From Phyllobacteriaceae bacterium (GTDB lineage: Bacteria; Pseudomonadota; Alphaproteobacteria; Rhizobiales; Ancalomicrobiaceae): 32,640 bases of DNA. The notes under the pieces are model-generated. The model searched no databases and had not been told where the DNA came from. It worked only from the letters and a program-made list of their open reading frames with translations. The stretch's first letter is position 1. Each line of letters starts with the position of its first letter. Where the stretch lies: positions 1-32,640 of the forward strand of contig JAAYVT010000575.1 of NCBI GenBank assembly GCA_012517025.1, written 5' to 3'. The position numbers and the translations under genes were made by a program. Positions 18,033-27,065 of this stretch are shown here, piece by piece.

Positions 18033-18320
18033 TCAACTCGCCCCGAGGCGGGCCAGCACCGCGCCGGGGATGCGATAGACGGCGACGGCGTCGTCGTGCC
18101 GGCGAAACCCGCGCATCTCGCGCAGGATGAAATAGTGGTGCACCGCCTCGGCGGCGTCGCGCAGGCACTGCTCGCGGGTCTCCGCCGTCGCCGCGGCGAG
18201 GCGGGCGAGCGTCTCCTCGACCCGACGGCCGGCGCGGCCGAGCGCGGAAGCCTCCTCGGCGAGGAGCTCCAGATCGAGGGTGAGGGTGCCGGTCGGCGGC
18301 AGGGAGGCGGGAGATCGCAT
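18033..18320 (-). CDS. Small protein, DUF6665-like
   Basis: MRSPASLPPTGTLTLDLELLAEEASALGRAGRRVEETLARL...AAEAVHHYFILREMRGFRRHDDAVAVYRIPGAVLARLGAS; TTG at 18353 is an alternative start. Confidence 0.6.
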   Translation of the reverse strand: MRSPASLPPTGTLTLDLELLAEEASALGRAGRRVEETLARLAAATAETREQCLRDAAEAVHHYFILREMRGFRRHDDAVAVYRIPGAVLARLGAS

Positions 18321-18411
18321 CGCGGACTTCGTCGAGTCTTCGGGGTCGGTCAATCAATGATCAAGAGTTTTCCGGCAGGATGTCCAGACGTGGTGTCGAA
18401 TCGAGGACGAA

Positions 18412-19173
18412 ATGAGCGACAGCGATCGGCGCAAGCACGTCTCGTTCGACGAGCTGACGCTGCACTACCAGCCTCAGGTCGCCGCCGACGGTTCGCGGAT
18501 CGTCTCGGTGGAGGCGCTGCTGCGCGTCCTCAAGCCCGAACCCCGATTGATGACCCCGGCCGACGTGCTCGCCTTCTTCGAGGCGCCGGAGGATGCCGAG
18601 GCGCTCGACTGGTGGGTGTTCCGCACCGCCGCGCGCGACGGCCTGCGCTGGCCCGAGCTCACCGTCGGCATCAACGTCTCGGCGGCGCGGTTCCGCGACC
18701 CCGGCTTCGCCGACGCGGCGCTGGCGGTGGCGCGCGAGATCGGCGCCGATCCGCGCCGGTTGGAGATCGAGATCGTCGAAAGCTCGTTCATCGAGGATTT
18801 CGAGACGGCGGTCGGCAACATCGACCGACTGCGGGCGCACGGCTTCCGCGTCGCCCTCGACGATTTCGGCACCGGCTATTCGAGCCTGACCTATCTGCTC
18901 AAGCTGCCGATCGACAAATTGAAGATCGACAAGTCGTTCGTCGACGGCATCGGCACCATTCAGTCGACGGTGATCGTCCAGGCGGTGGTGGCGCTGGCGC
19001 GGGCGCTCGGCCTCAAGATCACCGCCGAAGGGGTGGAGACCGAGGAGCAGTGGCGGTTCCTGAAGATCGCCGGCTGTCACCTGATGCAGGGGTGGTACTT
19101 CGCCAAGGCGGTTTCGGCCGACGAGATCACCCGGCTCGTCGAGGCGCGGATCGCGCCGCGCGCCGTCGCCTGA
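18412..19173 (+). CDS. Stand-alone EAL-domain protein, putative c-di-GMP phosphodiesterase
   Basis: LHYQPQVAADGSRIVSVEALLRV, VGINVSAARF, LEIEIVESSF, VALDDFGTGYSSLTYLLKLPIDKLKIDKSFV, ITAEGVETEEQ. Confidence 0.92.
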   Translation: MSDSDRRKHVSFDELTLHYQPQVAADGSRIVSVEALLRVLKPEPRLMTPADVLAFFEAPEDAEALDWWVFRTAARDGLRWPELTVGINVSAARFRDPGFADAALAVAREIGADPRRLEIEIVESSFIEDFETAVGNIDRLRAHGFRVALDDFGTGYSSLTYLLKLPIDKLKIDKSFVDGIGTIQSTVIVQAVVALARALGLKITAEGVETEEQWRFLKIAGCHLMQGWYFAKAVSADEITRLVEARIAPRAVA

Positions 19174-19275
19174 GCATCTCCGCCCGCGTTTTTCCGGATC
19201 CGCGCATCTCGTTCGATCGCGCCGCGTAGCCCGCGGGACGGGTCCGGCCGCGCCGCCGCCGGACCGGCCCCCCCC

Positions 19276-20532
19276 TCACTTCGACAGGAAGGTCTTGCTG
19301 CCGTTGGGGCCGACGCCGTCGGGGACGGGGACGTCGGACGAGGAATAATCGGTGTTCAGCACCATGGTCGGGCCGGCGCCGAGGGTGAAGCGATCGGCGA
19401 CGATGATGGTGTAGGCCGACTTGTCGGCGACCGGCTTCAGCGCCGAGACGTCGAGCTGACCGCGCGGGATGTAGAAGGTGCCGAGCAGGGTGTTGGCGTG
19501 GTCGGCGCTGATCTCGTGTTTGACGACATGGGCGACCGAACGGTCCTCGAACACCAGCAGGCCGGCCATGGATCCGCTCTTCGGCGCCGTCAGCGACACG
19601 GTGGCGCCGCCCTCGAAGCGCAGGCGGGGGTCGGCGCCGGTCAGGTAGAAGCCGACCCCGGTGCCGGCGAAGGAGGCCAGATCGGTGACCAACAGGTCGC
19701 CGTCCTTGATCACGTAGATGCCGGGCTCGAGATGGACCTGGGCCAGTCCCCGGACGGTGAGGCCGCCGCAATAGGTGCCGGGCAGAAGGATGTCGGATCC
19801 GGCGATGATCTCGTAGTTGGTCTTGAGGCAGGTCGAGGAGACGGCCGGCGCCGGGCGGGCGGCGAGCGGATCCGAGATCACCGGACAGTCGGTCTCCGGG
19901 TTGGGATTGAACGTGCCCAGGCCGTATTTGATCTTGCCGCCGGCCGAACAGATGTAGGCGGCTTCCAGCACCGCGAAGTCCTGGATGTACAGGCCCTTGG
20001 CATTGGAGCTGTCGGAATAGACGGCGCAGCCGGGAGCCTTGAGACGGGCGGACTGCGACAGGTACACCGTCTGCTGTTGGACGCGGTCGAGACCGATGAC
20101 GCAGAGCGGGGCGCCGCCGACCACCTTGGCGGTCGCCTGGACCGTGACGGACGTGGATTCGAGCGCGGTCCAGCGCAGGATCGTCGAGGTGACGGGGGCG
20201 TCGATCCGGACGGTGACGGTCTTGGCGACGGTGTCGACCGTCGGTGAGACGGTCGCGCTCACCGCGTGTTCGGCGAGGGCGCGGTCGGCGAAGGTGGTGG
20301 CGACGGTCGTGATGGTGCCGGTGTCGGCGTTGCCGAGACGGAACTCGCGGGCGGCGGCGAGGGCCGATTGATCGGCGATCGTCTGCAACTGCGACTTCTC
20401 GCCGGCGAGGCGGGCATAGTCGACGGCGACGGAGGCGGCGACGACGAGGGCGGTTCCGACCATCGCGAAGGTGACGGCGGTGCCGCCGCGACGATCGGCG
20501 AAGAGGCGACCGAAGGCTGCGAGCAGGGTCAC
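19276..20532 (-). CDS. TadE/TadG-like pilus-assembly-related secreted protein
   Basis: N-terminal FADRRGGTAVTFAMVGTALVVAASVAVDYARLAGEKSQLQTIADQSALAAAREF typical of TadG-like proteins; GTG start overlaps the upstream response regulator stop (GTGA). Confidence 0.82.
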   Translation of the reverse strand: MTLLAAFGRLFADRRGGTAVTFAMVGTALVVAASVAVDYARLAGEKSQLQTIADQSALAAAREFRLGNADTGTITTVATTFADRALAEHAVSATVSPTVDTVAKTVTVRIDAPVTSTILRWTALESTSVTVQATAKVVGGAPLCVIGLDRVQQQTVYLSQSARLKAPGCAVYSDSSNAKGLYIQDFAVLEAAYICSAGGKIKYGLGTFNPNPETDCPVISDPLAARPAPAVSSTCLKTNYEIIAGSDILLPGTYCGGLTVRGLAQVHLEPGIYVIKDGDLLVTDLASFAGTGVGFYLTGADPRLRFEGGATVSLTAPKSGSMAGLLVFEDRSVAHVVKHEISADHANTLLGTFYIPRGQLDVSALKPVADKSAYTIIVADRFTLGAGPTMVLNTDYSSSDVPVPDGVGPNGSKTFLSK

Positions 20533-21026
20533 GGTTCTCCCTCCTCGGTCCGCAGAATGGCACGATGGGCGCGGATCATGAAACGGATCTGGTGGGCGAG
20601 CAGACGCCAGTTGACCGGCTTGCACATGAAGCCGGTGGCGCCGACGTCCCAGGCACGATCGATCGAGGCCATGTCCTCGCGGCCGGTGACCACCATCAGC
20701 GCGAGATCGTCGAAACGCGGATCGCCGCGCAACCGCTCGACCAAGTCGAGCCCGCTCATGCCGGGCATGTCGACGTCGATCAGGGCGGCGTCGAAGCGGG
20801 TCGTCTCCAAGAGGTCCAACGCCGCCTCGGCGCTTTCGGCGAGGGTCACCGTCACCTGCGGTGCGGCGAGATAGACGGCGCAGAACTCGCGCTGGATCGG
20901 ATCGTCGTCGACGGCGAGAATCGACGTCTCTTCGGCGAAGACCCATCGGAATTTCGCGTTCGGGTCGACGAATCGGGACAAGTCGGGTGCCTCAGGGAAA
21001 ATTTTCTGTTCTTGACGTTGCGGCAC
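20529..21026 (-). CDS. Single-domain response regulator with ~35-aa N-terminal extension
   Basis: SILAVDDDPIQREFCAVYL...FDAALIDVDMPGMSGLDLVERLR...VVTGREDMASIDRAWDVGATGFMCKPV; GTG start. Confidence 0.9.
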   Translation of the reverse strand: MPQRQEQKIFPEAPDLSRFVDPNAKFRWVFAEETSILAVDDDPIQREFCAVYLAAPQVTVTLAESAEAALDLLETTRFDAALIDVDMPGMSGLDLVERLRGDPRFDDLALMVVTGREDMASIDRAWDVGATGFMCKPVNWRLLAHQIRFMIRAHRAILRTEEGEP

Positions 21027-21073
21027 GCTAACAGTCGGACGCTAATTTCCGGTGTGAAACCCCGAGACATTTT

Positions 21074-21108
21074 CGGATCGTCGTTGGCGATGCCTTAACG
21101 ACGATCCG
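21074..21108. promoter_or_regulatory. Perfect 12-bp inverted repeat CGGATCGTCGTT-N11-AACGACGATCCG in a divergent promoter region
   Basis: Arms 21074-21085 and 21097-21108, ending 14 nt before the kinase ATG at 21123. Confidence 0.75.
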
Positions 21109-21122
21109 GGCACTCTCGGCAC

Positions 21123-23828
21123 ATGAAATCTCTCCACCGATCGATCCGCGCGCGTCTGTTGCTGCTGGTGGTCGCCGCCATCTCGGCGGCGCTGGTGGTG
21201 ATCGTCGGCCTCGGCGTGTGGTTCGAGGCGGCGCGTTACGGTGCGGCGCGGCGCGACGGATTGTTCGCGACGGCCTCGATTCTGGCCGCTTCCGCCGCGA
21301 AGGCGACGGCGGCGGGCGAGCGCGGCGGCGTGCATCAAGTGTTGCGGGCGATCTCTCGGCTCGACGGCGTCGTCTATGCGGCGATCGCGCGTGCCGACGG
21401 GCGGCCGCTCGCCGACGTCGGGGCGACCGAGCAGTTGATCGGCGATCTGGTGTTGACCGATCCGGCCGCCCGCGTCGAGGTGTCGCGGCTGTTCGTCAAC
21501 CGGACGATCGAGGTGCGGGTGCCGGTCGTGTTCGAGGGCGAACGGGTCGGCACGTTGACGATGATCGGCGACACCCGCGATCTGGCCGGACGCATGATCA
21601 CCGCGGCGGCGACCGCGCTGGTCGCCGGCGCGGCGGCACTCGCACTGGCGCTGCTGGTGGTCTTCCGCCTCGCCGGCTCGATCACCCGGCCGCTGCGCGA
21701 TCTGACCGAGGTGATGGGCCGGGTCGGTCGTGGTCACGACTACTCGACGACGCTCACGGTCGCGAGCACGGACGAGGTCGGGGTGCTGGTCGCCGGTTTC
21801 AACGCCATGCTCGGCGACATCCGTGAGCGCGACCAGCGTCTCGCCCGGCATCGCGAGCGGTTGGAGCGCGACGTCGCCGATCGCACTGCCGACTACGCAC
21901 GGGCGGCGGAGGAGGCGGAGGCGGCCAATCGCGCCAAGTCCGACTTCCTGGCGACGATGAGCCACGAGATCCGCACCCCGATGAACGGCATCCTGGTGAT
22001 GGCGGAACTGTTGGCGGCGACCGATCTGCCCAACCGCGCCCGCCGGCAGGCCGAAGTGATCGCGCGGTCGGGGTCGAGCCTGCTCGCCATCATCAACGAC
22101 ATTCTCGACTTCTCGAAGATCGAGGCGGGCAAGCTCGAGGTCGAGCATCTCGCCGTCGATCCGTACGAGATCGTCGACACCGTGCTGCGACTGTTCTCCG
22201 AGCGGGCGCGGGCGAAGGGGCTCGATCTCGCCGGGCGGGTCGATCTCGGGCGCGCGGTCCGGCTCGATGCCGATCCGACCCGGCTCGGGCAGGTGCTCGC
22301 CAACCTCGTCAACAACGCGCTGAAGTTCACCGAGACCGGCGGGGTGTCGATCGAGGTCGAGGCGAGCGACGACGATCGGGTGCTGTTCGCGGTGGTCGAC
22401 ACCGGCATCGGCATCGCCGAGGACAAACTCGCGAGCCTGTTCGAGGCCTTCACCCAGGCCGATCGGTCGACCACCCACAAATACGGCGGCACCGGCCTCG
22501 GCCTCGCCATCGCCAAGCGCCTGGTCGAGGCGATGGGCGGCGAGATCGCCGCGACCAGTTTGGAGGGGCGGGGCACCTGCTTCTTCTTCACTCTGCCGCG
22601 AGCGGCGGACGACGCCGCGACGGCGGAGTGGGCGCGGCTTCCCGACGGCGAGCGCGCGGTCGCGGTGGTCGCGGTCGAGGGGCGGCAGAGCCGGGCGGCG
22701 ATCGTCCGGCCTCTCGCCGCCGTGGGCTTCACCGTGATCGAGGCCGACGACCGGCTCGAAGAGGCGGCCGCCGGCGCGCGATTGGTGATCGCGGAACCGG
22801 CGCGGCTCGCCGGGCGCTCCCGGCTCGAAACGCTCGACGGCGGCGGCATCGTGGCGGTGGCGCCGACCGGGGCGGACGTCGAGGCGCTGCTCTCCGCCGG
22901 TCTCGCCGACACCGTGGTCGGCCGACCGGTCGCCCGAAGCGAGCTCGACGCGGTGGTCGCCTGTCTGGCGCAGGGGCGGCGGCTGTCGAGCCTCGAGGAG
23001 CGGAGCGGTCCCGCCGGCACGGCGTCGGTGCGGTTCGCGGGGCTGAAGGTGCTGGTCGCCGACGACGCCGAAGTGAATCGCGAGGTCGCGGCGGCGGCGC
23101 TCGGGCGCTTCGGCATCGCCCCGAGCTTCGTCGTCGACGGGCGCGAGGCGGTCGACGCGGTGATGCGCGAGCGCTTCGATCTGGTGCTGATGGACGGCTC
23201 GATGCCGGTGCTCGACGGCTTCGACGCGACCCGCGAGATCCGCGCCCGGGAGGCGACGGAGGGGCGCGAGCGGACGCCGATCGTGGCGCTCACCGCCCAC
23301 GTCGTCGGCACCGCCGCCGACGCGTGGCGGGCGGCCGGCATGGACGACGTGCTGCACAAGCCGTTCACCCTGGCGCAGCTCGAGGCGGCGCTCAGGGCGC
23401 ATGCGCTGCATCTCGTCGAAAGTTTCGAGGCCGCACCGGTCGAGGCGACGACGCCCGAGGTGCCCGAAGAAGAAGAGACGCCGGTGCTCGATCAGACCGT
23501 GCTCGCCGATCTCGCCGCGATGGCGGGCGGGGCGACGGCGGTGGTCGACCGCGTCACCCGGCTCTACGAGACGCAGTCGGCGGAGAAGTTGCGCGATCTG
23601 CACGCGGCGGCGCGCTCCGGCGATCTCGCGCAGCTGGCGGCGGCGGCACATGCCTTGAAGTCGATGAGCTTCAACGTCGGGGCGCGGCGGGTCGCCGAGC
23701 GGGCGGCCGGGCTCGAGCATGCCGCAAGGGTGGAGGCGCGGCCGGTCGCGGCCGGCGAGGTCGACCGGCTCGGCGAGGATCTCTCGGCGGCGCTGGCGGC
23801 GATCGCGGCGCGCGGGCCGGTAGCCTGA
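21123..23828 (+). CDS. Membrane hybrid sensor histidine kinase (TM-periplasmic sensor-TM-HAMP-HisKA-HATPase-degenerate REC-REC-HPt)
   Basis: [95 protein letters not shown], HPt [26 protein letters not shown]. Confidence 0.95.
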   Translation: MKSLHRSIRARLLLLVVAAISAALVVIVGLGVWFEAARYGAARRDGLFATASILAASAAKATAAGERGGVHQVLRAISRLDGVVYAAIARADGRPLADVGATEQLIGDLVLTDPAARVEVSRLFVNRTIEVRVPVVFEGERVGTLTMIGDTRDLAGRMITAAATALVAGAAALALALLVVFRLAGSITRPLRDLTEVMGRVGRGHDYSTTLTVASTDEVGVLVAGFNAMLGDIRERDQRLARHRERLERDVADRTADYARAAEEAEAANRAKSDFLATMSHEIRTPMNGILVMAELLAATDLPNRARRQAEVIARSGSSLLAIINDILDFSKIEAGKLEVEHLAVDPYEIVDTVLRLFSERARAKGLDLAGRVDLGRAVRLDADPTRLGQVLANLVNNALKFTETGGVSIEVEASDDDRVLFAVVDTGIGIAEDKLASLFEAFTQADRSTTHKYGGTGLGLAIAKRLVEAMGGEIAATSLEGRGTCFFFTLPRAADDAATAEWARLPDGERAVAVVAVEGRQSRAAIVRPLAAVGFTVIEADDRLEEAAAGARLVIAEPARLAGRSRLETLDGGGIVAVAPTGADVEALLSAGLADTVVGRPVARSELDAVVACLAQGRRLSSLEERSGPAGTASVRFAGLKVLVADDAEVNREVAAAALGRFGIAPSFVVDGREAVDAVMRERFDLVLMDGSMPVLDGFDATREIRAREATEGRERTPIVALTAHVVGTAADAWRAAGMDDVLHKPFTLAQLEAALRAHALHLVESFEAAPVEATTPEVPEEEETPVLDQTVLADLAAMAGGATAVVDRVTRLYETQSAEKLRDLHAAARSGDLAQLAAAAHALKSMSFNVGARRVAERAAGLEHAARVEARPVAAGEVDRLGEDLSAALAAIAARGPVA

Positions 23829-23906
23829 GCCCGTCGTCGCCTGGAAAATCGACCGTCTTGCGGCTATGTCGGAGCGGGTGCCGCAGTGCCCGAGGAGACA
23901 TGCGCC

Positions 23907-25283
23907 ATGACGTCCCCGAGCGGATCGACCGTCGACGAAGCGGAAGCCTTTCTCGCCGCCCATCCGGAGATCGTCGCCTTCGATCTGGTGCTGGTCGACG
24001 CCAACGGCATCGCGCGCGGCAAGATCGTGCGGCGGCACGAACTGGTCGCGATCTACCGGGAGGGGCGGCATCTGCCCGGCTCGATCCTCGGCCTCGACGT
24101 CTTCGGCGAGGACGTCGAGGAGACCGGGCTGGTGTGGTCGGACGGCGACGCCGATCGCCGCGCCTGGCCGGTGCCGGGGTCGCTGAAGCCGCAGCCGTGG
24201 ACGAACCCGCCGCGTGGTGAAGTCCAGCTGACGCTCTTCGAACTCGACGGCACGCCGATGCCGGCCGATCCGCGCCATGCGCTCGCCGCGCAGGTGGCGG
24301 CGGCGGAGCGGGCCGGCTTCACCCCGGTCGCCGCCTTCGAGATCGAATTCTACCTGCTCGACCGCGCCGAGGGGGCGGCGCGCGACAGCGGGCCGTTGCC
24401 GCTGACCGGCGAACGGCCGCGGACCACGCAGGTCTACGGCCTCGACGCGCTCGATCGGTTGGAGCCCTTCACCGCCGCGGTGTGGCGGGGGGCGGAGGCG
24501 ACCGGCCTGCCGCTCGAGACGCTGATCTCGGAATACGCGCCGGGGCAGTACGAGTTCACTCTGCATCACCGCGCCGACGCGCTCGTCGCCGCCGACGATC
24601 TCGCTCGCGCCAAGCGGATGCTGCGGGCGATCGCGGCGCGGCACGGGCTGACCGCCTCTTTCATGGCCAAGCCGTTCGCCGATCGCGCCGGTTCGGGCAT
24701 GCATTGCCACGCCTCGCTCGCCGACGCGGCCGGCGCCAACCGCTTCGCCGACGTCGTCGAGGGCGAGATCTCGCCGCTGCTGCGCCACGCCGTCGGCGGG
24801 CTGCTCGAAACGGTCGCCGACTCGATGCTGGTGTTCGCGCCGCATCTCAATTCCTGGCGCCGTTTCGCCGCCGAGAGCTACGCTCCGACCGGGACGACCT
24901 GGGGCGTCAACAACCGATCGGTGACGGTGCGGGTGCCGGCGGGGGCGGGGCGGACGCGGCATCTCGAACAACGCATGGCCGGGATCGACGCCAACCCGCA
25001 TCTGGTGGCGGCGGTGACGCTCGCCGGCATGCTGAAGGGCATCGCCGAGGCGACCGATCCGGGCGCTCCGGTCACCGGCAACGGCTATGCCGGCGCGCGG
25101 GGGGCGACGCTTCCGGAGGATTGGCGCGGCGCGATCGAGCGGGCGGCGAGCTCGGATTTTCTCGCGTCGGCGCTCGGGACGCGGATGCGCGACGTGCTGG
25201 TGGCGCTGAAGCGGGCGGAGTGGCGCCGCTTCGCCGCCGAGATCACCCCGCTCGAACGCCTCGCCTACGGCGAAACCGTGTGA
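23907..25283 (+). CDS. Glutamine synthetase family protein (PuuA/gamma-glutamylpolyamine synthetase-like)
   Basis: FDLVLVDANGIARGKIVRRHEL, FEIEFYLLD, SGMHCHASLAD, ESYAPTGTTWGVNNRSVTVRVPAG; 458 aa from ATG 23907. Confidence 0.9.
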   Translation: MTSPSGSTVDEAEAFLAAHPEIVAFDLVLVDANGIARGKIVRRHELVAIYREGRHLPGSILGLDVFGEDVEETGLVWSDGDADRRAWPVPGSLKPQPWTNPPRGEVQLTLFELDGTPMPADPRHALAAQVAAAERAGFTPVAAFEIEFYLLDRAEGAARDSGPLPLTGERPRTTQVYGLDALDRLEPFTAAVWRGAEATGLPLETLISEYAPGQYEFTLHHRADALVAADDLARAKRMLRAIAARHGLTASFMAKPFADRAGSGMHCHASLADAAGANRFADVVEGEISPLLRHAVGGLLETVADSMLVFAPHLNSWRRFAAESYAPTGTTWGVNNRSVTVRVPAGAGRTRHLEQRMAGIDANPHLVAAVTLAGMLKGIAEATDPGAPVTGNGYAGARGATLPEDWRGAIERAASSDFLASALGTRMRDVLVALKRAEWRRFAAEITPLERLAYGETV

Positions 25284-25351
25284 GCCGATCGCCCGTCGCC
25301 CGAGCCGGCCGTCGCGGACAGGGCGCGGACGCCGTCACCGAGCGGCGCGTT

Positions 25352-25450
25352 GGGATTTCGGCGAAACCAGGAACGAGCGGGCGACGAATCGCGAGATCGG
25401 CGATGTTCGCGTCGGGTTCTCTCGAGATGTCGCGACGACGGGCGGCCGAC
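25352..25450. repeat. Diverged intergenic repeat, copy 1 (core starts 25380)
   Basis: GGATTTCGGCGA...GGCGACGAATCGCGAGATCGGCGATGTTCGCGTCGGGTTCTCTCGAGATGTCG, ungapped core alignment to copies 2 and 3. Confidence 0.7.
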
Positions 25451-25590
25451 CGGCGACATCTGGGGGAAGGCGGAACGATCGCGCTCGCCGTGTCGCGGTG
25501 AGTGGAAAGGTCCACGTCTCGAAACGAAACGCCGAGGCGCATCCTCGCGTCCGTCGTCGCCCCGGCGTCCGCCGTCGCGGGAGACCGGTC

Positions 25591-25738
25591 TTCAGATCCG
25601 GCCGAAAGCGGGAACCGAACGGCGACGAATCGCCGACGGCGGCGTGTTCCGATCCCGTTCGCACAGGATGTCGGGGGTGTGCATCGGCAGTGCCACGAGA
25701 TCTCGCCGGGGCGCCGTCGCCGGAGCGGTCGGCGCGCG
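25591..25738. repeat. Diverged intergenic repeat, copy 2 (core starts 25621)
   Basis: GGCGACGAATCGCCGACGGCGGCGTGTTCCGATCCCGTTCGCACAGGATGTCG...GCCACGAGATC...GGTCGGCGCGCG. Confidence 0.75.
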
Positions 25739-25852
25739 CCCGCCGTGTTCATCGGATCGTGCCGTCACGGGACGCGAGGGTGTGGTCGTGCCCGGTGCGC
25801 GTTGGAGGATCGAGCCCACGGGGGACCCTCGAGAAATCCCTACCGAGGCGAG

Positions 25853-26019
25853 TGGATTTCGGTGAGCCGGCGTCAGGAACCGGAGGGAAGGGCGAACGGA
25901 GCGGCGACGAATCGCCGCCGCGCCGATGTTCTCCTCGTGTTCTTCCTCGATGTGGTGGTGCGACGAGCGCGAGCCACGAGATCCGGGTGAGGCGGGGTCG
26001 GCGCGCGGCGATCACGGCG
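25853..26019. repeat. Diverged intergenic repeat, copy 3 (core starts 25903)
   Basis: GGATTTCGGTGA...GGCGACGAATCGCCGCCGCGCCGATGTTCTCCTCGTGTTCTTCCTCGATGTGG...GCCACGAGATC...GGTCGGCGCGCG. Confidence 0.75.
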
Positions 26020-26057
26020 TCCGCGTCTTCACCGGTTCGTCTCGATGCGGGACGGGA

Positions 26058-26852
26058 TCACGGTTTGCCGCCGACCGAGGTCAGGCGGGTGCGGACCGGT
26101 CCGATCAGGGTGCCGACGCTCGCCTCGATCGGCAGCCACAGATCGTGACCCTCGAGGCGGGCGAAGCGGATCTCGATGTCGCGGTTCTCCGCCATGAAGC
26201 GGACCGAGCGATGGCCGGCGCGGTGGCCGGCGATCGGCACCCAGCGGGCGGCGCAGACGACGGTCGGGCCGCGCAGGCCGGCGGGGGCGCTCTCAGAGGT
26301 CGATTTCGACGACAGGGCGACGTCCCAGCGGCTCCAACCGTCGAAGATCCGCAGGGTGCGGTCGCAGACGGCGGCGGGCGGGGTCGAGCCGGGCAGCAGG
26401 CCGGCGGAAAGCGGATCGGTGACGCCGCGCCGGTGCTCCGGCCCGACCGGGACGATGTCCTCGCCGGTCTTGGCGGGCGGGTCGACCGTGAGACGGGAGA
26501 CGGTGCCGCCGGACAGCGTCATGTCGACGTCGAAGGGGGTGTCGCCGTTGCGCTCGATCAGGCGATAGGCGCGTGGATGCGGACGGCCGCCGACCAGACG
26601 GCCGGAGGTCGCCAACGTGCCGCTCGCCGAGGAGAAGATGCCGGCGAGGCCGACGGTGTGCCAGGCGACGTCGAAACCGTAGCGGCCGCCACGATCGTCG
26701 AAGCGGACGTCGGCGTCGGCGAGCGGCAGTCCGGCGAGGGAGAGACCGTAGACGAGCTTCGTCGGCGGGGTCGCTTCGGCGCCGAATGCCGCGACCGGCA
26801 CGGCGAGAGGGGCGGCGAGGGCGGCGGCGAGCGCAAGGCGAATGACCAGCAT
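26058..26852 (-). CDS. DUF3108 domain-containing secreted protein (paralog A)
   Basis: Signal MLVIRLALAAALAAPLAVPVAAFGAEA; PTKLVYGLSLAGLPLADADVRF; HRRGVTDPLSA, CDRTLRIFDG, VVCAARWVPIAGHR. Confidence 0.85.
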   Translation of the reverse strand: MLVIRLALAAALAAPLAVPVAAFGAEATPPTKLVYGLSLAGLPLADADVRFDDRGGRYGFDVAWHTVGLAGIFSSASGTLATSGRLVGGRPHPRAYRLIERNGDTPFDVDMTLSGGTVSRLTVDPPAKTGEDIVPVGPEHRRGVTDPLSAGLLPGSTPPAAVCDRTLRIFDGWSRWDVALSSKSTSESAPAGLRGPTVVCAARWVPIAGHRAGHRSVRFMAENRDIEIRFARLEGHDLWLPIEASVGTLIGPVRTRLTSVGGKP

Positions 26853-26957
26853 CGAATTCTCCGGGACCATCCGTCTCGATCTCGCCGAGCATGACGGCGA
26901 TTTTTCGACCGGGCCGCCGTCGGGGCGCGGAACCGCGGCGAACCGCCACCTCGAGAC

Positions 26958-26986
26958 TTGACGCTCTCTTTCCCGAACACTATAGG
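26958..26986 (+). promoter_or_regulatory. Sigma70-type promoter for rpmB: TTGACG-N17-TATAGG
   Basis: -35 at 26958-26963, -10 at 26981-26986, 17-bp spacer; rpmB ATG at 27066. Confidence 0.7.
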
Positions 26987-27065
26987 AGAGCGACTTTTTC
27001 CGACACCTCGTGAGACGTGGAACCCGGCTCCCCCTCGGAACCGGCCTCTTAAAGGATGTGACATC

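Noticed and set aside
19241-19265. GGTCCGGC-N9-GCCGGACC dyad between EAL and TadG-like genes
   Set aside because: Probably an ordinary terminator-like stem in a convergent gap; no T tract and nothing else unusual.
21042-25001. 1319-aa minus-strand ORF
   Set aside because: Antisense to the well-supported hybrid kinase and glutamine synthetase genes; Arg/His/Asp-rich low-complexity translation typical of shadow frames in high-GC DNA.
25380-25955. Three spaced repeats considered as a CRISPR array
   Set aside because: Copies are diverged, spacing is 241-282 nt and no cas genes are present.
27000-27065. Possible ribosomal-protein leader autoregulatory RNA before rpmB
   Set aside because: Only a weak CCGG/CCGG pairing is visible; no support without alignment.
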